A DNA stretch of 64,000 nt from Tubiluchus corallicola (lineage: Eukaryota; Priapulida; Priapulimorpha; Priapulimorphida; Tubiluchidae): contig JAQGDQ010000712.1 of NCBI GenBank assembly GCA_030141605.1, positions 44,665 through 108,664 of the forward strand. The letters are read 5' to 3'. Below, one piece after another: positions 45,001-57,000 of the stretch (its first letter is position 1; every line of letters begins with the position of its first letter). The notes beneath the pieces were generated by a model. It was not told where the DNA came from. It did no database searches and was given only the letters and a program-made list of their open reading frames with translations. The translations under genes were made by a program, and so were the position numbers.

Positions 45001-48000
45001 AAGATTTTGCCAAACATCGTGGAAATTTTTAACTTGTTTGCAGCAGTCTGTCTCATTACCTGTTCGTTAGTTTATGTTTTACCTGGTTTCCAGGGACCTG
45101 TAAACTGTCTCCGCTGGGATCCCAAAGGGCATCTCTTCCTTTCAAGTGCCTGTGATGAAACTGTCAAAATTTGGGCGACGTCCGACGGTAAACTGGTCAG
45201 CTACTGTATCCTGTTGTTGCCGGTTGTCGTGGAGACAGCAGAATGGTGCCCGCTACCTGGAAAGGGAGACAACGCGCGATTGTTATTGGCAGCGTTAGTG
45301 AATTTTTTACCTTTATAATTTACCTTTCATAATATTTTAAACCTCAACCAACAAATTAATCTGATTTATTCATATTGGGTTAAACTGTTTCAATGTAATT
45401 ATATTACAGATTGATTTTTGTCAAAGCGGAAGAGTTTTTGTAGAATCGCTGTAAACCATTTCTTCTTGAGCTGCTTCAGATGGAGACCCCAGGGAGACTT
45501 TTATTATCAACATTTATTTTCGGTTTTCAAAAAATCACATGCTTTCAATTCTTGTTGACTTGTTATTGTGTGTGCTTGCTGACCAAAGTTAGACAATGCT
45601 GAGACTAGTTAGTGAAAGGATGGATAACTACTGTGTCCAATGGTCAATCTGAGTTCCTTCATTTGACTTACATCGCTTAGTTATTTACCTCCTTGAGAGG
45701 ATGTAAGTCATCCAAATGGCTGAGACATTTTTACCAATCCTGTGCTTTATCTTAGAGAATTGAACTAGCCCTGCAGCAATATTAAGCTGTGTTTAAATGT
45801 AACGACACTGCCTAAATGTTTTGAATGAAAAATACATTACATACATGAATGAAAAAATTGTGTGCTCGTCAAGTTTTAGTACTTTTCCACTTAATATTTT
45901 CCTTTACTGCAGGGGGCTTCGGAATGGGAATGTCATTGTATGGTCAGTTCCACAATTTAACGAATCAGCCAAAAAACCCGGAGGGGTGAGTAAACTATTG
46001 CATGAAAAATATGCAAAAGAATTTGTTTCTGTGTTCTTATTGTGAATGTGACTGTATATCCCTATTATACACTGCCACTGGAAATGAATCACTGCACGCC
46101 TGTATACTTTATTCCCTATACTCTGTAGTCCTGTCGTTCCCATTTTCATACATACTCTGTCACAGTGCATATTTAGTTTTGGTTTTCGACTTATATTTTT
46201 GCTTACTTCTTAATGGCAAATGTTACGTTTAAGTAAGGCCGCTAAAATCCTAAGTAGCCATAAGTGATTCTACTTTTCATACTAATTGTCATGTAGTCAC
46301 GATGTTAATTTCATGCGCGATCTGTTGGTAATATTTTATCTACCAACAATAATATATCTTCCCTTTAATTTTGATTTTAAATGTGTAATACTGAATCTAC
46401 CTGCAATCGTTTTTTCTCAACTCATTTGCTTACTTGTTAATCACTACTGTTTGCTAATTATTATTTTTTTAAATTTCTGCAGTTACTATTTTGTTCTTGT
46501 TTTTCTATTTTTGTACTTATAAACTTATTTCAGGTTTATCGCAGCAAATCAAAGCCATTCTGCCATTTTTGTTAACATTGGTTTGGGCGCCTTTACACTT
46601 ATAATTAGGTATTTTACACACAATGTGGTCATTATTTTGCCTCATTTTGTGTTAAAAAAGTTTCTGATTGTTTTAGGATTTGGGCGACGGAGCTACAGCA
46701 GAGAAGCTCGCCATACTTCGTGGTCATCTGCTGAACATTGTCAGCTTGGCTTTTCACTCAAACGGTTTGGTTCTGGCTTCCGGATGTGCAAATGGAATTC
46801 TTAACATCTGGTCTTTAAAGGTGTGCAAACAATTTAAATAGGAAACTTTGACGTCATTTACGACTGTAATCTTGTAGGTGATAAACTGATGATGAAAATT
46901 CTCACTAATGTAACAAGCTGTCATCGGGTTTCAGAGAAATTCGTGGTGGTAATCGAATTTATTCAAATCGAATTACAACTTTAAGTTTTCTATCATTTAG
47001 ACTAATGGAATCGTAACACAAGGAATATCCACGTGTCACCGGTGATTAATGTTAAAAAAAACTCATTTTAATTATTTCCGTAAATAACAGGTTATTTTGT
47101 GTTAAAATGTGACCTCACGTAATTCACTCTAATGTCATATGTGTATTAATAGACAAGCATTCACCGTACATTCTTTCACACAACCTGAGTCTTTTACTGT
47201 TTTGATCTGGATATCCCAGAAATCTGGAATCGTATTATTATTCCACAAAATGCTGAGTTAGGGCATGCAGAGCATTTGAGGGAGTCAGAATTAGTGTCTG
47301 AGTGCTCGAATGATTATGGTATGCAAAGTTTGGCAACTCACAGCAGACTGAGACAAGCTCAAAAGAAAGTTGAATAAGTCAATCTCTGGAGTGAATGGAG
47401 ACATAAGAAACTTGATCGCTCACAGTTCTTGATAAAAATTGGACCTGTGTGTTGGGAAAGACAGTCATTTTGAACATCTTGAATAAAAATAATAAACTTT
47501 GTTTTATGAACTAGAAATATGTGATTGTCATATATATATGAAATATATGAACTAGAAATTTATTGTCATTATAGCATAATGCATACAATGAAATTTATGT
47601 GGCTTTACGTACTGCAATAACGTATGGAAACAACAAGGAGATTAACACAAATAGTTCAATCTGTCTAAATAATACCACTCTAGACATCCGCTACATGCTT
47701 TATATTATGGACTATACTAGTTCTTGGCAAAATTCATGGCTTGCCATGCGTCACTTACTGCGATTTACAAGCATATTTTTGCAAAGGTATTATTAATTAG
47801 TAATTACATTGTTGGAGGCTGCAGAAGGCTGAAATAACTGCTTAATTTTAGCTAATTTTTTATTTTTTCTGCATACAGGATGGTAGTGTCGTACACACCG
47901 TGGCTGGCAGTGGGATGGTAGAAGGCTGTTGTTGGGTATCAGATATCGGGTTGGCCATCTGTTTCAGTCGCAGTAAGGTAAGAATATGCGTAACATTGGG

Positions 48001-51000
48001 GTTTCAACACAGTGTGTTGTTGTGTTATTGATGAAATATGTAAAATATTGTTTTCTTGACTCCTACCATGTCATTCCTTTCCAGTGATAGCATCATTTTA
48101 ATTATAAATTTTTTAGCTGCTTAACATAGAATTATATTTCTATATCCTTGTGATTAACATCTTTTGCTGCAACATCGGAGTAGAATGCACTTACTAGAGT
48201 TTGCGAATTGGCAAAGGTTGCCTTACACCTATGTAAGCTTAAGTTGCTCAACCCTAGTGTAACTGCTGTCCATGCGTCTTTGCCTAACTTTGCTAATATC
48301 TCATTGGAAAGTGCTGCCACCTTCATTTTCGGATTGTGCGCGCATTGGCAGCAGGTTGCGTAGTTTCCCTGGTGTTGCTAAGGGCAGATGGTCGAAGGTG
48401 GGTCAAGTCACCTGCCTTTACGGTGAATAAGTTAGTAATACTATGAAATACGTTAATAATACGGTGAATTCATGTAGTAAATATAGTGGATACTGTATTA
48501 ATTACCAAACGTTTGGACGGTGATATGATTACATTATGTTTACGAATGACATCGTATGTCTTCACCTGTATTGTAGCAATAAAGACGTTTGTGTAATTTG
48601 ATTCACTGTGTTATGCATTAAAATTATTTTTTCACCCATTGAAAGCACAATAACCCACCTCAATCCGAATGAATGGCTAGTGCCGTTACACCTAGATTAA
48701 GAGATTTTTTTGTTCAGCCAAATGTGATTGCAGAATGTTTCTTGTTTTTGCTGTATTTGGTGTTGGTGTTGTTGTCGCTTCTGCCGCCGCTGCCATCAGT
48801 ATTGCCATCGTCGCTGCTGCTGTTCTTATGATTGTTCACTTATATCATTAACCTGTGGAGCTGCTGATTTTTCAGGAAGTTTTGCTGCTCCACTTCACGC
48901 AGGAATTTTACCTGAAGAATCGTGTCCTGGCCGCTTGTCGGGTGACGCTGAAGAATCACGGGGTAGTCGGACTGCAACAAGCTCCCTGTCTTCAAGGATT
49001 ACTGCACAAGCTACCAAACCTTCTGCAGGATCAGTATGCATATGAAAAGGCAATGCTAAACTAACATCTTTCAGTACAAAATAAATTCCTAGTAGTGATT
49101 GATACTTTTGAACTAAATCAACTTATTTCGGCTGCCTGCCTCGGAAAAAAGAATAATTAGCCTGTTAGTTGTGAATAATCTTTGTTTTATTTTTTTGCAC
49201 GGTTCTGTAAATTGCAAGCCAAAATTCAAGCTCAAAGTTGGGCCTACTTAATATATATGGTTGTGGCTGGACAGGAATTTATCATTATCATTATCATTGA
49301 TAATCATCTGTATCATTATCAGTTTTAATCTTCTAAGATTAGACAGTGAACCAGCAAAGGTGTTATCCACTTTTGTATACAGATACATCCCTCACTGGAA
49401 TAAATAACTGGAAGTAGAACTTGAGCCCGTGGTCATCCACCCATTTGCTGAACAGGTTCACTGTTGCGTACATTGTCGCTAAGCTTGCCCATTTGCGTGT
49501 ATACCTACGAAAATTTTAGGGTCATTTATTAATAGTATATGAAACACATAATTTTCGTGTATCCAAACTTAAATGACCAAAAGCAGAAAATGTGGAAAAA
49601 ATCAGAACTAAGGCTGGTTTTGAACCAAACTGCCATGCCTCTAGAGCTCTTTAGCAGACTAATAAAGATGGCCAAATTTTGCAGCCAGACTTAGAAACAC
49701 GTCCCTACATAATTTATCTAAGATCACTTCTGTGGTCATTCTCAAGACTTAAAGAAAAACTGGACGATTGATTAGACCTAATCTCATTTTAATTTAGCGT
49801 CCAAAATATACATTTTCTTGCCTATAAAAGTTAGCAGTTGTTTCTAACATTTGAATAATTACCTTGGAAAGTTAATTAACGACAACCGAACACAGCTAAT
49901 GCTTATGCCACACAAACTAACCACAGTTTGTGCAATGGTAAGCATCTGCCCCGTCCCTCAAGCACGTTTGCGTAAGCAAATATTGCTCTAAGACGTTGCT
50001 ATGATGTCACGAAAATGAGCTCTACATCTCACTCACGTCACAGACGGACACTGCAGTTTATGATCATGCTTATCATGGTACTGCGCCTATTTGTCGGCCA
50101 AATGGTCACTCGAATGTGACCAAAAGGCACCATTGCCAGTCTTAATGGATTCACTCCGCTGCACGTAACTTTGAAAGTTTAACAAAATTTAACTGTCCCG
50201 GGTAATTATTATTTAATCTGAGCTTTGATTTAAAAAAAGCTATTGTAGTTTCCAATATTTTAGAGCATACATTATGTTGAACTATTGTCTACGCAATTGT
50301 CCGGTTTTTTTCCTTTAAAATTAAAAGTTCTCTTCTCTTACAGACTGCTGTGCTGAGTGGAGACCAACTGGTACACAGCAACTACCTTCAGTGCCTGGCA
50401 ACTTTGGCACTAGGCTTGAATCTGGATCAAGTTCTTTGCAGTCCATTGAATCCGCTGCATCATCCGGATGATCCGACGGAGTCACCCTCGCTTCCCGACT
50501 GGAACTGGTTGCTGTCGTACTGCATCGTCGTTCGTACGGTCGGAGCGTTGGCAAAGCAGTCGCCATTGCCGGATTCGTTTGTGGTGCCAGATGTGAAGAA
50601 ACAACTAAATCCTGTTGCTTATGTAAGCAAAGGGACATTAAACATATTTGCCCCAACATTAGCATTGCTGTTTTATAACTTGGTTAGATTTTAATTTTAT
50701 TTTGAAGCTTTGTAAATGTATTGTGCCGATTTTTCAAACAGTCCAGTGTACACTTGCTTTTGCTTAACATCCTTAGTTGTGATATGTCATTTTGTAACTT
50801 AATTTCCAGACTTCATATCGCAGATTTTTTTCCCTAATACACAATTTTTTTAAAATAGTCGTGGTCGGGAAATCCATTTCGAAACTTGTTCACCTGTCAA
50901 TGGGAAGCTTGATGATTAAGGTTATCCATTATTATAGATTCGTAATACACATGTTTTGCTAGGCATTGTTTCGGGAGTAAGTTGCATGACAAACTGTTTA

Positions 51001-54000
51001 ATAACTATTGGATTAGGACAAGCTCGCTAAAATAATAAAATAAACCATTAAATATTAGCACTAATCTTTGTTTACAACATTACATATAAACAAGTTCAAA
51101 TTTTTCAATTTATGTGTCAATTGCAACAGCTTGCTGCAACAGTACACAACACTGTTATTAAGCTAAAGTGGATTACAATGGCGACTCTGGATTACAGTTA
51201 TATTCATGCAGCAGTGCCGGGCCAAACTAGATAACAGTTAGCCAATAAAAAATTATTTGTGCTATTATGTTTAGAAGTATTGTACAATAAAAGTCTTGCA
51301 TCACTTTTAACACTACAAAATTATATGTTACATTGCAGCCAATCAGCGGTGTAGAAGTTTTTCTAATATTGGATAAAACTCGGTACGTCAGCAAACTTTA
51401 ATCCACTTTTTTAAACCTATTACATCTTTATCTAGGATAATCAGTATTGGAACTCTAACTTGGATGAACAGATCATGGCCTGGGCTACGCAGCATCCGGA
51501 GGACTGGCAGCTGGGAGGAAAATGCGAGGTTTTCATGTGGGGAGGCGGACGACATGGACAGATGGCGGAGGTCGGCCGGAGCTCTTTCTCTCCTGCATTC
51601 ACGCCTTCTTTTTCTCAAGCACAGCAGGTGCATTTCAGTAACTTTCAGCGTTATTTAATAGGGTGCAATTAGTTTTGTACTTTGCATTTAATAGGATGCA
51701 ATTAGTTTTGTACTTTGCATTTAAAAGGGTACAATTAGATTTTTACTTTGCATTGTGATGCTATTGTTGAAGTAATGATGAAGACTGTTTCAAGCAAAAC
51801 ACATTTAGTAGCTTTTTCAGTTAGTCGCTAGTCGTTGTTGGTTATAGTAGAACTAGTAAACTTAATTCGCTATCAAGGCTAATCTTAGACGATGGACATT
51901 GAATCAATGAATCAACAGTAGATTTTTAGAAACATTCAAACATACATACGTCTTCCATCATTGAGAAGATTAGCGAGTACTTGTAATCAGTTGTTTCTGG
52001 CGGTCTCGCATCCATTTACTAACCGTGCTTCGCACTGTTTAACTATGTGGCCAAGCAAACATTTCGACAAGCAATCCGTAACCCTTGATGAAGGTCTTCA
52101 TTTGTAGCTAAAAATGTGCAACATTAAGCTGTAAAATTAACAGCAAAATCAATAATGTTTAGTCTTCCACTTGTCTTCTTGAGGCAACTTAATCTGTTCA
52201 GCAGTATCAAAATCTAATTCTGTTGTGCGGATGTTGTGGGAAATTTTGTATGAAAGTTAAACTTCGTAGTGCCTGAGTAATATGCTTATGGCTGCTGCAT
52301 AGTAAACACCATGCTTTATGGTCGCAGATTTTGAAACTTAACTTAGCTCCACAGCTAGAATTGTACATTTGTGATATACTCAAATTAAAATTAGTGTTGT
52401 TTTAACAGGTGGTATGCTAGCAGAACTGTACATTTGTGATATACTCAAGTTAAAATTAGTGTTGTTTTAACAGGTGGTATGCTGGCAAAACTGTACATTT
52501 GTGATAAGCTACGACTCCATGTGCGCATTATGTGTGATCCGTAATGCATGATGCGTATTCAGACAACAGCCATCACATTCGAGTGAATTCGTATCACACA
52601 TCATGCATTACGGATTACTCATTGGAAACACATGAAAACACCTCCACGTGTTTAAATATAAACTGTTGTACATGTATGACACATGATGTAGTCAAGTTAA
52701 AATTAGTGTTGTTTTGACATGTGATATGTTGTCAGAACTGTATATTTGTGATACAGTCAAGCTATAATTAGAGTGTTGTTTTATCAGGTGATATGTGGTC
52801 AGAACTGTACATTTGTAATACAATCAAGCGGCACTGTACTCGCATGCGGGGAAGGAAGTTATGGACGACTAGGACAAGGCAACTCAGATGACCTTCATTC
52901 TCTGAAAGTTATTTCTGCATTACAAGGTAAAACCTTTTCCTTTGCTCTTATTGATGGGATGTAATTATTCTGCGTGCTGCGGCAGTTAAAAAAGATTATG
53001 AGTAGCTTGGGTACGCTGCATTTAACCCTAATCCTAAAACAACAGCAATTGTGAAAGCATATTTTAGCTTTTAATTCTTGAATGTTTATACCTTTTTAAA
53101 GCAAAACCAGACCCAATCTTTAACTGTAGGTCAAAACAATCTTCTCTTTAAAATATTGAAAAGAAACATACTATTTTTTTAAAAAATGAAAGAATTATTA
53201 CCACACAAACACAATTTTAAGTGTAGGCCACTAGTTCTTCGCTGTTACATGCACAAAAACAGGTGCTGTACATCTCAACTCAGATGTGTTAGTTTGTGAC
53301 GAACTACACACATTCAACAACTCATGCGTGAGCACAGCGGTAAATTTGACATTTGAATTTTTATCTTAAAACTTGCCTAGTTTCAGTACAACACACTGAA
53401 TATCTTACAGTAGTGCTGTACTTCAATTTTCGCTTTTGCAAACACGTGCAACACGCTCATGGATATTTTTGCGGTTGAAAATTATGTTATTTTGTGATGT
53501 CATTAATAATTGGACTCCCGTGACTCGTTTATACACTTCTTTACACTGGAATCTTCTTTCAAAGGCATAGTTTATTTAATGTTGGCGTTTGTAGCTGGAC
53601 CAGTACCTTGCTCACAATTAAGATTTTACCTCTAATATCAAATACAAAACTGGTAGAGGTACCTTGCCACGTTCAGATGGTATATGTTCTCCCTCAGTGA
53701 ACAGCTAGTCTGCTTCCCTCTATGAAACCCAATTGTTTTGAACAATACTGCATACTCGCATGAATTTTGGAGAACTTTGAATTAAAGTTAAACATGATGG
53801 GACCTGGCTAGAACTTGTGTTGATGTTTTGCCCTCTTATAATGGCGAACACAGTCTAATGATCAGTGGTTTAATCGCTCCTTCTCGTGTTGGCAGCCCTA
53901 CTGTGAAGATTTGAAGCTAAACTGGAAAATTTCAGAACTAGTAATTCTGCAACATGTTGCTGTTTACTGAACGGCATGCCCTCCTTTACTGGCTCATTAT

Positions 54001-57000
54001 ATAGAAGCAAGTGTTATAAAAACTTTATAACAATTTGTAAGTTGAACATTTTCTTGCAGGATTTGTTGTGGTTGATTTGGTGACATCGTGTGGATCGGAC
54101 GGGCACAGTATGGCACTCACTGAAAGCGGCGAAGTGTTTAGCTGGGGCGATGGCGATTACGGCAAATTAGGCCACGGCAACAGCGACCGACAGCGACGTC
54201 CACGGCAGATAGAGGCACTTCAGGGAGAAGAAGTTGTTCATGTGAGTGTTGCTTTGCACCTACTAGTTTAAGGAGGTGTCTTAGGATCGAACAATTACCT
54301 TTATTATGTGAGACCAGGCCTATAACAATATCAGTGTCGGCTTACAATTACAATTATGTATGATCTGATTATCTATGTCACCTTATCAAACTCTCAGAAC
54401 AGCTTTATATGCTTTCAAATTTGTTTTTAAGTTATTGTTTTATTTTTGTAAAGCATGTTTGTTTATCAACGATGCTTTTCCTTAAGGGTAATGGGAAGGA
54501 GATATTTCCCCTTTTGAATTTAAGCAAATGAAGCACATTCTTATCATTACCATTTTTCTAACATTGAAACATAAAATATATTTTTGGTATTTTATAAATG
54601 GCTTGTGCATTAATTACAGCTGCCTAGCATCACACTTTAATATTATAAATTAATAATAAATTTTTCATTTCACCAAAAACAGTAATGCCTCTCTTAAAAA
54701 GGATGGTGGTTTTAAACCTACAATGTGCTGAGATTGTAAACACTTAGGTTTAGGTTAGGTAGGAGTTTTCCCGTGTGACAAAGCACTTTTTTGTAACCTG
54801 ACAGATTTTGTTGAATGTGCTTAAGTTAAATTTGTTGTTTTATATAGATGGCGTGTGGGTTTAAACACAGTGCAGTGGTAACGGCTGATGGCAAGCTCTT
54901 TACCTTTGGTAATGGTGACTACGGTCGATTGGGTCATGGAAGTACTTCAAATAAGAAACTTCCAGAACGAGTGATGGCATTGGAGATGAGCCATGTTGGA
55001 TTTGTAAATTTATTTCTAATTAATTGCATCACACTACTTTTGTACATTTTAAATTGGTTATATTGTATTAAATTAAATTAATGAATTGAATTAGATTGAA
55101 TTGGCTGTGTAAATTGAATTGAGTTCAGCTGAGTGGGTTTGAGTTGTGTTGAATTTGGTTTAATTTGATTTGATTTGATTTGTTGACTTGTGTTAGACTG
55201 AGTTGAATTGGACTGGACTGGACTGGAGTGGCCTGGGCTGCACTTGGCTGGACTAGACCGTGCTAGATTGGACTGGAATCGACTTGTACTGGACTGAACT
55301 GGGCTAGTCTTTAAATACAGAAATAGAAGAGTTATGGTCCTAAAGAGATTGGTTATGTCCATTCAGCAAATGAAAGGCGGTTCCGTTGCATTTTCAGGTT
55401 GCTTGTGGTTTGAATCATACGGTTTGTATGACCACTGATGGCAACACAGTTTGGGCTTTTGGCGATGGAGATTATGGCAAACTGGGATTGGGAAACTCAA
55501 CAGCCAAATCTTTGCCACAGGTATTGTAGATTGAAATCAGCATGCCGTGTATTTACGTTTTTTAAATGTTAATTGATTTTTATTTTTTGATACTGATTGT
55601 TTTGCAGAAAATTGAAGGCTTGTGTGGTTTGGGTGTGAAGAAGATTTGCTGTGGGACTCAGTTTACAGTCGCCTTGACGCATGATGGCAAAGTGTTTACG
55701 TTTGGACAAGGTATGTATGATTTTGTGAATTTGGAAACTAAGCAATAATTTTGCTTGTTAAGGAGATTCCTAAAAAGTCATGTCTAAGCACTTTGTTAAC
55801 AGATGTATGATAGCATTGACTGCCATGTAGACTATTTAATTATTTCATAAAATTAATTCTGTTAGTTTGTATCTTGAAATTGCACTAGTGTTATTTCTAG
55901 AAAGAATAGTCATTAGACTGCGCTATGTATCATCAATTTACTATGCCAGTAAAGTTTGTCAGGTGTAAAATTAATTATGAACATTGGAGACTTTTGATGA
56001 CTATCAAAAGATTTGTTACTATGACACCCTTAGTAAACATTTCACAATTTACCTGTGCTTAACTTCCACCAGTGTTGTAGTACTCCAGTCTCCGACTCTG
56101 ACTCCAATCGCAATTTGCTTTAGACTCAGACTTGAAGTAAATGACTCGTGACTTGATACTGACTCGAGACTTGACTAGTGTCTCGACCTGGACAGACGAT
56201 AAAATAAACAACAGTTATGCATGTTATAAGCTTATAACTAAGTAAATTACAACATTCTTACTTACTATAACATTTGAACTCACGTTGGGTCACTGTTTGT
56301 TATCTGCAGTCTTGTTTGTATATTCTACCTATAGTGAAATCATTAGTTTCTAGATGCAGGCTTACACTTGGCCACAGTGACTCGAGACTTGACTCGAACT
56401 TGGCCACAGTGACTCGAGGCTTGACTCGGACTTGGCCACAGTGACTCGAGGCTTGACTCGGACTTCACCATAGTGACTCGAGACTTGACTCGAACTTGGC
56501 CACAGTGACTCGAGGCTTGACTCGGATTTCACCACAGTGACTCGAGACTTGACTCCAACTTGGCCACAGTGACTCGAGGCTTGACTCGGACTTGGCCACA
56601 GTGACTCTAGACTTGACTCAGACTTGGCCACTGCGACTTGAGACTTGACTCAGACTTGGCCACTGTGACTCGAGGCTTGACTCGTACTTGGCCACAGTGA
56701 CTCGAGACTTGACTCAGACTTGGCCACAGTGACTTGAGGCTTGACTCGGACTTGGCCACAGTGACTCGAGGCTTGACTCAGACTTGGCCACAGTGACTAG
56801 AGGCTTGACTCGGACTTGGCCACAGTGACTCCGAGACTTGGCCACAGTGACTCGAGACTTGTCTGGGGCTTGAATACTAAGAACTTGGGACTCGAGCTGA
56901 AACACTCTACTACAACACTGACTTCCACACTACCTGCATTTCACGAAAACTGGCAAGCGCATCATTGTCAGAATCTTTTACCAACTTTAACGCTATTGGT

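Noticed and set aside
49033-49034. GT donor at CA|GTATGC as the true end of exon 49
   Set aside because: Joining it to exon 50 gives Q-L-L-C then a stop and loses the conserved YAYEK ending. The GC donor at 49050 fits frame and conservation.
55078-55362. 94-codon minus-strand Ser/Gln-rich frame
   Set aside because: It is a reading of the degenerate GAATT/TGGAC tandem tract in a 394-base intron.
56366-56865. Regular repeat array that could suggest a CRISPR
   Set aside because: The units are contiguous 32-base copies with no unique spacers, in an intron of an animal gene. It is a minisatellite.
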